Below are positions 1-5,335 of a stretch of DNA of 6,721 nt, piece after piece. Position numbers and translations under genes: made by a program. Numbering within the stretch: position 1 is the first letter of the stretch; each line of letters opens with the position of its first letter. Where the stretch lies: contig DNJW01000377.1 of NCBI GenBank assembly GCA_003488965.1, positions 1-6,721 on the forward strand, given 5' to 3'. The stretch is from Lachnospiraceae bacterium. GTDB taxonomy: Bacteria; Bacillota; Clostridia; Lachnospirales; Lachnospiraceae. The notes under the pieces are model-generated. The model did no database searches, had not been told where the DNA came from, and was given only the letters and a program-made list of their open reading frames with translations.

Positions 1-99
1 GTCTGTGTTGGAATATACAAGCTGTACAATGACAAGTGCAGAATCACTGTGTTTCGCAATTACCTAATCATCAATTATAGAAAAGGAGAAGAAAAATGA
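1..99 (+). CDS. 3' end of an unidentified upstream gene (partial)
   Basis: Frame 1 is open from the window edge for 32 codons and ends at TGA 97-99. That stop overlaps the ATG of the next gene (ATGA at 96-99), a pattern typical of translationally coupled genes. The visible tail reads VCVGIYKLYNDK, then CRITVFRNYLIINY, then a charged RKGEEK end. The alternating hydrophobic residues suggest two beta strands followed by a polar tail. I do not recognise the family. Frame 2 is also open, up to a stop at 65-67, so the choice of frame rests mainly on the ATGA overlap and is uncertain. Confidence 0.4.
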   Translation, partial: VCVGIYKLYNDKCRITVFRNYLIINYRKGEEK

Positions 100-335
100 A
101 AGAAAAATGGATGGAATTGCAAACAGTTTTGGAAGAAATGCAGACTATGAAGAAGAGGGAGTATTTTCTCACCCTGGCAGTATGCGTACTTGCCGGGCTG
201 GTAGTGGGAATGCTGATTTCACCCAGAAGGATGCTTATGGTAGGAAGCAATAACGGGAACAATAATGTAACCGGAAAAGGAAAATGCCGGAAGGACAGAT
301 GTGAGGAAGAAGAGTTTTATGATTGGGAGGACTAG
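96..335 (+). CDS. small single-pass membrane protein, unknown function
   Basis: This 79-residue protein has a good Shine-Dalgarno (aaaaggag, 81-88) 7 nt before ATG 96. Residues 1-22 are a charged, probably helical segment (MKEKWMELQTVLEEMQTMKK). Residues 23-42 (YFLTLAVCVLAGLVVGMLIS) form one hydrophobic segment with spaced glycines, followed by PRR, which suggests that the C-terminus is cytoplasmic. The rest is Asn/Gly-rich (SNNGNNNVTG), then basic with two Cys, then strongly acidic (EEEEFYDWED). The layout, with a glycine-spaced membrane helix running into a proline and basic residues, is loosely like YtxH-type small membrane proteins, but I cannot assign it to that family. Its start overlaps the stop of the preceding frame, so it is probably the last gene of an operon that begins outside the window. 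Confidence 0.7.
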   Translation: MKEKWMELQTVLEEMQTMKKREYFLTLAVCVLAGLVVGMLISPRRMLMVGSNNGNNNVTGKGKCRKDRCEEEEFYDWED

Positions 336-347
336 CGTAAAACATCA

Positions 348-388
348 AGAAACACTAAGGCTGCAAAAGACGCAGCCTAAGAGTTTCT
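348..388 (+). terminator. hairpin after the small membrane protein gene; possible terminator or attenuator
   Basis: AGAAACACTAAGGCTGC (348-364) pairs with GCAGCCTAAGAGTTTCT (372-388) across a 7-nt loop. This makes a 17-bp stem with two A-A mismatches and a perfect 7-bp GC-rich top. The stem ends in TTTCT and is followed by AAATATTTT, which is not an uninterrupted T-run. It may therefore be a weak terminator for the upstream genes, or an RNA structure in the thrS leader. Confidence 0.45.
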
Positions 389-397
389 AAATATTTT

Positions 398-425
398 GAA
401 GAACGTCTGAAAAGCGGCGTTCTTC
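398..425 (+). promoter_or_regulatory. second hairpin in the thrS leader
   Basis: GAAGAACGTC (398-407) pairs with GGCGTTCTTC (416-425) over 10 bp, including one G-T wobble, with an 8-nt loop (408-415). It is followed by GC-rich sequence and not by a T-run, so it is not a normal intrinsic terminator. Downstream, GTCCG (426-430) can pair with CGGAC (454-458), and GTTTGCGG occurs twice (432-439, 449-456). No T-box antiterminator consensus (GGTGGNACCGCG) is visible. A role in thrS control is inference only. Confidence 0.35.
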
Positions 426-509
426 GTCCGGGTTTGCGGCAGCGCGGCGTTTGCGGACCTGCGGGTGAGTATTTCGGTTTTGAATAAAAATGAGGAAGGC
501 CGCACAGAA

Positions 510-2486
510 ATGGAGAAAAAAATGATTGTTACGTTAAAGGACGGAAGTCAAAAAGAATATGGGGCTCCTATGAGTGTGATTGAAATTGCTGCCGATATCA
601 GCGAAGGGCTGGCAAGGGCGGCATGTGCAGGAGAAGTTGATGGGAAAGAGGTTGATTTGCGTACGGTAGTAGACAAGGATTGCAGCCTGAATATTTTGAC
701 AGCCAATGATAAAGCGGGGCTTCAGGTAGTAAGGCATACGGCTTCCCATGTGCTGGCGGAAGCGGTAAAAAGGCTGTATCCGGATGCGAAACTGGCAATC
801 GGTCCCAGCATTGACACCGGATTTTATTACGATTTTGAACATGAGCCTTTTTCCAGGGAAGATTTGGATAAATTGGAAGGAGAAATGAAAAAAATCATAA
901 AAGAAGGGCATAAGCTGGAAAAATTTACGCTGCCTAGAGAGGAAGCCATTCAGTTTATGGAAGAAAAGGGCGAGCCGTATAAGGTGGAGCTTATCCGTGA
1001 CCTTCCGGAGGATGCGGTGATTTCCTTCTATAGCCAGGGAGATTTTACGGATCTTTGCGCAGGTCCTCATTTGATGAATACTAAGGGAATAAAAGCATTT
1101 AAGCTGATTTCATCCTCCGGTGCATATTGGAGGGGAAATTCCGACAATACTATGCTTCAGAGAATTTATGGAACGGCATTTAACAAAAAAGAAGAACTGG
1201 CGGATTATTTGGAATATCTGGACAATATTAAGAAGAGAGACCATAATAAGCTGGGCAGGGAAATGGAACTGTTTGCAACGGTAGATGTCATCGGACAGGG
1301 GCTTCCGCTGCTGATGCCCAAAGGTGCAAAAATGATTCAGACGCTGCAGCGCTGGATTGAAGATGAGGAAGAAAAACGGGGTTATATGAGGACAAAGACG
1401 CCTTTGATGGCAAAAAGGGATTTGTATGTGATTTCCGACCACTGGGATCACTATAAAGAGGGAATGTTTGTGCTGGGCGACGAGTCGGATGAAAAATCCG
1501 AGGTATTTGCTCTCCGTCCTATGACATGTCCGTTCCAGTATTATGTGTATAAGCAGAGCCAGAAATCATACAGGGATTTGCCGTGCCGTTACGGGGAGAC
1601 ATCGACCTTGTTTAGGAATGAGGATTCCGGGGAGATGCATGGACTTACCCGTGTGCGCCAGTTTACTATATCCGAAGGGCATCTGATTGTGCGCCCGGAC
1701 CAGATTGAAGAAGAATTCAGGGGCTGTGTGGATTTGGCAAAATACTGCATGACCACGCTGGGACTGCAGGACGATGTAACATACCGTCTGTCTTTATGGG
1801 ATGCCAATGACCAGGGACATTATCTTGGGACGGAGCAGCAATGGAACGAAGTGCAGGATATGATGCGGACAATTTTGAACCATATCGGCATTGAGTATAC
1901 GGAGGAAGAAGGGGAAGCGGCATTTTACGGCCCGAAGCTGGATATCCAGGCAAAGAATGTCTATGGCAAGGAAGATACGATGATTACGATTCAGCTGGAT
2001 ATGTTTTTGGCGGAACGCTTTGATATGACCTTTGTGGACAGGGACGGAGAGAAGAAGCGCCCTTATATTATTCACAGAACCTCCATGGGCTGTTACGAAA
2101 GGACGCTGGCGTGGCTGATTGAAAAATACGAAGGAAAATTCCCCACATGGCTTTGCCCGGAACAGGTGCGTGTTCTTCCGATTTCGGAAAAATACGAAGC
2201 CTATGCAAAAGAGGTGGAACAGGAATTAAAGGATAACGGGGTACTGGCAACGGTAGACAACCGTTCCGAAAAAATCGGTTTTAAAATCCGGGAGGCAAGG
2301 CTGGCCAAGCTGCCTTATATGCTGATTGTAGGGCAGAAGGAGGAAGAGGACAGGAAAGTTTCCGTCAGAAGCCGTTTTGCCGGAGATGAAGGCGTGAAAA
2401 CGCTGGATGAGTTTATCGGGCAGATATGTAAGGAAATCAGGACGAAAGAAATCCGTAAGGAAGAGGCTGCGGAAGAAAAGGCGTAA
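510..2486 (+). CDS. thrS: threonine--tRNA ligase (threonyl-tRNA synthetase)
   Basis: Charges tRNA-Thr with threonine in the cytoplasm. The 658 residues give the full domain order. A TGS domain (about 5-66) is followed by an editing domain with HTASH (His76, His80) and CAGPH (Cys183, His187). The class II catalytic core has MTCP (Cys340), FRNE (Arg369), GH (His391), AFYGPK (471-476) and HRTSMGCYER (His522, Arg531). An anticodon-binding domain follows from about 555. Cys340, His391 and His522 match the catalytic zinc ligands of the E. coli enzyme (Cys334, His385, His511). Several active-site neighbours differ from the E. coli type: MTCPFQ for MNCPGH, and TISEGH for TQDDAH. Start choice: ATG 510 has GAGGAAGG (492-499) 10 nt upstream. 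ATG 522 (MIVTLKDGS, with GGAG at 512-515) is a close alternative. GTG 465 would add residues of no evident homology. The next gene begins 5 nt after the stop. The function is secure; the start is less so. Confidence 0.96.
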   Translation: MEKKMIVTLKDGSQKEYGAPMSVIEIAADISEGLARAACAGEVDGKEVDLRTVVDKDCSLNILTANDKAGLQVVRHTASHVLAEAVKRLYPDAKLAIGPSIDTGFYYDFEHEPFSREDLDKLEGEMKKIIKEGHKLEKFTLPREEAIQFMEEKGEPYKVELIRDLPEDAVISFYSQGDFTDLCAGPHLMNTKGIKAFKLISSSGAYWRGNSDNTMLQRIYGTAFNKKEELADYLEYLDNIKKRDHNKLGREMELFATVDVIGQGLPLLMPKGAKMIQTLQRWIEDEEEKRGYMRTKTPLMAKRDLYVISDHWDHYKEGMFVLGDESDEKSEVFALRPMTCPFQYYVYKQSQKSYRDLPCRYGETSTLFRNEDSGEMHGLTRVRQFTISEGHLIVRPDQIEEEFRGCVDLAKYCMTTLGLQDDVTYRLSLWDANDQGHYLGTEQQWNEVQDMMRTILNHIGIEYTEEEGEAAFYGPKLDIQAKNVYGKEDTMITIQLDMFLAERFDMTFVDRDGEKKRPYIIHRTSMGCYERTLAWLIEKYEGKFPTWLCPEQVRVLPISEKYEAYAKEVEQELKDNGVLATVDNRSEKIGFKIREARLAKLPYMLIVGQKEEEDRKVSVRSRFAGDEGVKTLDEFIGQICKEIRTKEIRKEEAAEEKA

Positions 2487-2491
2487 AAAGC

Positions 2492-4006
2492 ATGAAGAAA
2501 TGGACATATGAAAAATGGTCCGGAATGGTTTTTCTGGCGGCGGCTTTTGTGATGCTTATCTGGTCGGCAAGGCTTTGCTTTGCCGACGGGATATGGTATG
2601 ACGAGCTGTTTACCATGGGGCTTACGGAAAGAAGCTTCAAGGAACTGACTGCTTTTACGGCAAGAGACGTGCATCCTCCGGTTTACTATTATTATGTAAA
2701 AATTATCAGGCAGATATGCCATAGGGCAGTGCCGGGCGTCAGTGCGGCAGCGGCAGGCAAGCTTTGCTCCATCCTGCCGTTTGTTGGTATGCTGGCGTAT
2801 GCCGTGACAAAAGTACGCCGGCGTTTTGGCTGGCTCTGTGCCGGAATCTTTGCCTTCTGCGTTACTGCCATGCCCAGCTTGTCCCAATATACAGTGGAAA
2901 TCAGGATGTATTCCTTGGCAATGTTTTTTGTAACCGGGGCTTTCCTTCATGCCTATGAGGCGGCCTGGAAAATTTCCAGGAGAGAAAAGGGAGGGAAGGC
3001 AGACTGGATTTTTCTGGCAGTATATGGTATTCTGGCGGCATATACCCATTATTTTGCCGGTGCTGCTGCAGCTTTCGTTTACTTGTTTCTGCTGGGTTAT
3101 ATCATTCTGGAAAAGGCGGGAAAGGAAGCGGTAAAAAGCTGGGGGCTGTGTGTTCTTGCATCCCTGGCTGCATACATCCCCTGGGCTTTTGTAGTTATCC
3201 GTCAGATGGCTCAGGTAAAGGAAAACTATTGGATACTTCCGCTGACCTGGCGGACCTGGGGTTCTTGTGTAAAGTTTCTGATGAAACCGCCTTTTGGCAG
3301 CGGTGCTTTTCAGGTGGCGGCAGCGGCGGTGCTTTTTGCGGTTTATGTGGGACTGATGCTGTATAGTTTATGGGAAAGCAGGGAAAATCCAAAGGAGATT
3401 TATTTTGCAGCAGCAGGAACCGGAGTGCTGGCAGGTGTTGTGCTGTTCGGTTTTGCGGCATCTTTTCTGCTTCGTCCCGTCTTTATTGTCAGGTATATGG
3501 TTCCGGCAGCAGGATGCTTCTGGCTTTCCTTTGCCATTTTTGCCAGCAGGGCGGTAAAAAGAAAAAAGATTTTTTCGCTTGTCTGTCTGCTGGTATTGGC
3601 AATCGGCATCGGCGATTATCGCTGGTTTAAGAACGACGAAACTTGGCGCAGGGTCAGGATGGAAGAAGTTACGGAAGCATTTGCACAAATAGAACCGGAG
3701 GATATTGTGATTACCCAGTTCAATCAGGTGCAGGGAGTAGCCGGGTATTATCTGGAAAACGATATATACCTTTGGGGCGCGGAGCCGGAGGAGCTGATTT
3801 GCCATATTATAGAAAACCGCTATTTTTCCCTTGGCTCTCCAAAGAAAATAAAAGAATGGCTGGATGAGGGGAAAACAGTATGGTTTATCGGCCCGAAGGG
3901 AAGCGGTCTGTTGGAAGAATGGGAAAATGAAAAAATTTTTTCGGAAGAGAAGCAGGAATTTATGCTTGAAATTTATTGGGCGACATTGTATAAATTAGAA
4001 AAATAA
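2492..4006 (+). CDS. multi-pass GT-C membrane glycosyltransferase (GT39/ArnT-like)
   Basis: The 504-residue protein has about ten or eleven hydrophobic segments, at roughly 12-30, 92-108, 115-130, 138-155, 172-187, 190-208, 217-236, 276-293, 304-325, 335-352 and 358-374. A soluble C-terminal part of about 125 residues follows. Two signatures place it in the GT-C fold that uses lipid-phosphate sugar donors: the acidic WYDELF (Asp37-Glu38) in the first outer loop, and DVHPPVYYY (59-67), which matches the HPP(L/V)YY motif of GT39/PMT-like enzymes. EIRMYSL (136-142) and RPVFIVRY (328-335) also recur in bacterial members. Such enzymes transfer a sugar on the outer face of the membrane to lipid, glycan or protein; the acceptor here cannot be read from sequence. 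It begins 5 nt after the thrS stop, with a purine-rich AAGG site (2478-2481) inside the thrS end, so translation is probably coupled to thrS. No convincing terminator follows it. Confidence 0.85.
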   Translation: MKKWTYEKWSGMVFLAAAFVMLIWSARLCFADGIWYDELFTMGLTERSFKELTAFTARDVHPPVYYYYVKIIRQICHRAVPGVSAAAAGKLCSILPFVGMLAYAVTKVRRRFGWLCAGIFAFCVTAMPSLSQYTVEIRMYSLAMFFVTGAFLHAYEAAWKISRREKGGKADWIFLAVYGILAAYTHYFAGAAAAFVYLFLLGYIILEKAGKEAVKSWGLCVLASLAAYIPWAFVVIRQMAQVKENYWILPLTWRTWGSCVKFLMKPPFGSGAFQVAAAAVLFAVYVGLMLYSLWESRENPKEIYFAAAGTGVLAGVVLFGFAASFLLRPVFIVRYMVPAAGCFWLSFAIFASRAVKRKKIFSLVCLLVLAIGIGDYRWFKNDETWRRVRMEEVTEAFAQIEPEDIVITQFNQVQGVAGYYLENDIYLWGAEPEELICHIIENRYFSLGSPKKIKEWLDEGKTVWFIGPKGSGLLEEWENEKIFSEEKQEFMLEIYWATLYKLEK

Positions 4007-4092
4007 AAAATGTATATAGGGCATAATTTTTAGCCATACTAATAAGGCAACATAATATATGGACAAGACTGGATGGATTAGGAGGTTAAATT

Positions 4093-4407
4093 ATGGCTCA
4101 ATTAGACTGTTCGGTAGACAACTGCGTCTACAATAAAAGCGAGTGCTGCTGTAAGGGAGACATTATGGTCGGCGGAAAACATGCGAAGGACACAGAAGGT
4201 ACCTGCTGCGAAAGCTTTTCCGAAAGACGCGGCGATTCTTACACCAGTGCTCTGGAACATCCCTGCAAGACAATCAGTATTGACTGTGAGGCAGTAAAAT
4301 GCATTTATAACAGCAATTACAAATGCCATGCGGAGCATGTGGATATTAAAGGCTGCGGTGCCTGTGACTGCAGAGAAACTGCTTGTGCAACCTTTAAAGA
4401 GAGATAA
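4093..4407 (+). CDS. cysteine-rich protein with two DUF1540 motifs
   Basis: This 104-residue protein has 15 cysteines. The DUF1540 pattern occurs twice. Unit 1 runs from LDC-x4-CVYN (Cys6, Cys11) through CCC (18-20) and VGG to TCCESF (37-42). Unit 2 runs from IDC-x4-CIYN (Cys65, Cys70) through Cys78 and Cys88/91/93 to TACATF (96-101). A linker at about 43-60 separates them. The spacing suggests metal binding, probably zinc. The family is common in Clostridia and has no established biochemical role. There is no signal peptide or membrane segment, so it is probably cytoplasmic. The start is firm: a perfect AGGAGG (4080-4085) lies 7 nt before ATG 4093. The 86-nt gap after the glycosyltransferase is AT-rich and may hold a promoter (CATAAT at 4051-4056), but I see no good -35 box. 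A strong terminator lies 83 nt downstream, so it is probably expressed as a short transcript of its own or at the end of the thrS unit. Confidence 0.85.
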   Translation: MAQLDCSVDNCVYNKSECCCKGDIMVGGKHAKDTEGTCCESFSERRGDSYTSALEHPCKTISIDCEAVKCIYNSNYKCHAEHVDIKGCGACDCRETACATFKER

Positions 4408-4490
4408 GAAAAGGGGAATACTGCAAAGACAGTAGCTCATAAGGAAACATTGCAAAACTTATAGTTTATGCAAGGTAAATGGAAAGATAA

Positions 4491-4532
4491 AAAAATGCTA
4501 TGCAAAAGGTTCGCTGATTGCATAGCATTTTT
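4491..4532 (+). terminator. strong intrinsic terminator after the DUF1540 gene
   Basis: ATGCTATGCAA (4495-4505) pairs perfectly with TTGCATAGCAT (4518-4528), an 11-bp stem with a 12-nt loop. The flanking AAAA (4491-4494) and TTTT (4529-4532) extend it to 15 bp, and the T-tract continues as ATTTT. The A-tract on the left arm means it could also work on the minus strand. It separates the thrS/DUF1540 part from the alkylation-repair part of the window. Confidence 0.92.
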
Positions 4533-4549
4533 ATTTTGGCAAGATGCCA

Positions 4550-4619
4550 GGCTGCGGTTTCCGGCGTTTCAACGAAACGTGCAGCCGTCGTCATAGATGA
4601 TGATTTATTGGTCGGCTGC
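4550..4619 (+). other. three-arm inverted repeat allowing two alternative hairpins
   Basis: GGCTGC (4550-4555) can pair with GCAGCC (4581-4586), with an inner stem formed by either GTTTC copy (4557-4561 or 4566-4570) and GAAAC (4574-4578). The same GCAGCCG (4581-4587) can instead pair with CGGCTGC (4613-4619). The two structures are mutually exclusive. GGCTGCGGT is also a direct repeat (4550-4558, 4614-4622). The element sits between the terminator and the promoter below, so it would be transcribed only by read-through or from an unseen promoter. No function can be assigned. Confidence 0.3.
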
Positions 4620-4672
4620 GGTCATTGGTTACATCAAGGACAAGATAGGGAAAATTTGTCCCCACATTAAGA

Positions 4673-4702
4673 TTGACAGAGTTGAGAGTGAAATTGTAAA
4701 AT
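4673..4702 (+). promoter_or_regulatory. sigma-A type promoter for the ATL/ogt region
   Basis: A perfect -35 box TTGACA (4673-4678) and a 5/6 -10 box TAAAAT (4697-4702) are separated by 18 bp. A perfect TATAAT lies just downstream (4710-4715) and could be used with the weaker GTGAAA (4688-4693) at 16 bp. Transcription would start near 4709-4722 and run through the ogt relic into the ATL gene. Confidence 0.6.
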
Positions 4703-4774
4703 TTTTTGATATAATCATATTATTGGACAACAGATTTCCGCAAAGGCACGGCAGACTATATGGAATCGGATGCA

Positions 4775-4894
4775 GGAACGGGCGGCAGTCTGACTGGTTA
4801 TGCGGGAGATGTGGACTGAAAGCAAAAGCTGCTTACTTTGGAGGTAACGGATATGACCGGGATGTATGTTCCAATAGGAGGGACGGCACTGTGA
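4775..4894 (+). pseudogene. relic 3' end of an ogt-like methyltransferase gene
   Basis: The frame through 4784-4894 reads GSLTGYAGDVD, then a TGA stop (4817-4819), then KQKLLTLEVTD, then MTGMYVPIGGTAL and a final TGA (4892-4894). It aligns without gaps to the last 36 residues of the intact Ogt encoded at 5336-5875 (GSLTGYAGGLQ through VPAKGTAL). I count 21 identities by eye, and both end at the same place. The similarity starts near Gly at 4775. Upstream of that point the expected PCHRVV region is absent. The catalytic part is therefore deleted and the remainder carries an in-frame stop, so it cannot make an alkyltransferase. The divergence from the intact copy points to an old or foreign paralogue and not a recent duplicate. 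Its end now serves as the leader of the ATL gene. Confidence 0.8.
4876..4881 (+). promoter_or_regulatory. ribosome binding site that fixes the ATL start
   Basis: A perfect AGGAGG lies 9 nt before GTG 4891. It supports a GTG start there instead of the far-upstream ATG 4597 in the same frame. The site lies inside the end of the ogt relic. Confidence 0.8.
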
Positions 4895-5205
4895 AGAAAC
4901 CGATTTTAGACGACAGACTGATTTATGAGATACTTTCCGTTGTCGAGGAAATCCCAGAGGGATGTGTTGCGACCTATGGGCAGATTGCCTGTCTGATTGG
5001 CAGGGAGAAAAATGCAAGACTCGTTGGAAAAGTGCTCAGCAATGCATCATACTACGGCGAATACCCTTGCCATCGTGTGGTTAATCACGCTGGCAGACTT
5101 GTTCCGGGTTGGCAGGAGCAAAGTGACCTGCTGGCACAAGAGGGTGTTTTTTTGAAGGATAACGGCAATGTTGACCTAACGCGGTATCAGTGGGATTGCG
5201 AATAG
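4891..5205 (+). CDS. MGMT-family alkyltransferase-like protein (ATL type, cysteine retained)
   Basis: This 104-residue protein is essentially only the DNA-binding/active-site domain of the O6-alkylguanine-DNA alkyltransferase family. Visible motifs are IPEGCVATYGQIA (21-33, entry to the helix-turn-helix), NARLVGKVL with Arg43 at the arginine-finger position, and YPCHRVV (58-64) with Cys60 as the presumed methyl acceptor. LLAQEGV (80-86) follows, then a VDLTRYQWD end (94-102). The single-domain length and the aromatic Y-x-W end resemble alkyltransferase-like proteins such as S. pombe Atl1, which bind O6-alkylguanine and flag it for nucleotide excision repair. Atl1 has Trp in place of the Cys, whereas here PCHR is intact, so direct repair remains possible. 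The GTG start overlaps the relic's TGA (GTGA, 4891-4894), which suggests former translational coupling. A same-frame extension to ATG 4597 is rejected: it crosses the relic in another frame and has no homology. The complete ogt follows 130 nt downstream. Confidence 0.88.
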   Translation: MKKPILDDRLIYEILSVVEEIPEGCVATYGQIACLIGREKNARLVGKVLSNASYYGEYPCHRVVNHAGRLVPGWQEQSDLLAQEGVFLKDNGNVDLTRYQWDCE

Positions 5206-5227
5206 AAAAATAGCAAGAAGGAAATAT

Positions 5228-5246
5228 GACTGGCCAAGTGCCAGTC
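5228..5246 (+). promoter_or_regulatory. hairpin / inverted repeat between the ATL gene and ogt
   Basis: GACTGGC (5228-5234) and GCCAGTC (5240-5246) form a perfect 7-bp stem with a 5-nt loop, 22 nt after the ATL stop and 89 nt before the ogt start. No T-run follows (TGTCATGC), so it is not a standard terminator. It could be an operator, an RNA processing site or a weak pause hairpin. I found no convincing promoter for ogt in this 130-nt gap. Confidence 0.4.
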
Positions 5247-5335
5247 TGTCATGCAGAGTTATTCCCATGCGGTTTTAGTACAAAGCATTGGGCATATGAT
5301 TTGACCATGAACAGATAGACGAGGAGGATTGGAAT

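Noticed and set aside
426..470. Possible T-box antiterminator in the GC-rich segment before thrS
   Set aside because: GCGGACCTGCGGG does not match the GGTGGNACCGCG core, and there is too little upstream sequence for a full stem I specifier domain.
465..509. thrS starting at GTG 465
   Set aside because: The added 15 residues are not part of the TGS domain, and no good ribosome binding site precedes GTG 465. ATG 510 or 522 fits the family better.
534..1070. Minus-strand open frame of 178 codons inside thrS
   Set aside because: Shadow of the conserved thrS coding strand; no ribosome binding site or domain is evident.
2315..3049. Minus-strand open frame of 244 codons across the thrS/glycosyltransferase junction
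   Set aside because: It is antisense to two well-supported proteins, and its translation is low-complexity with no recognisable domain.
4533..4672. Open stretch after the terminator that reads in one frame as a protein-like fragment (about 4545-4665)
   Set aside because: It has no start with a ribosome binding site and no recognisable motif. The inverted repeats there explain the sequence at least as well.
4597..4890. N-terminal extension of the ATL gene to ATG 4597, giving a 202-residue protein
   Set aside because: The extra 98 residues have no family resemblance, run over a promoter and over the ogt relic in a different frame, and ATG 4597 has no ribosome binding site. GTG 4891 has a perfect AGGAGG.
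5226..5318. 30-codon frame (MTGQVPVCH...) between the ATL gene and ogt
   Set aside because: It overlaps the 5228-5246 hairpin, matches no family I know, and is short enough to be chance. A degraded gene fragment cannot be excluded.
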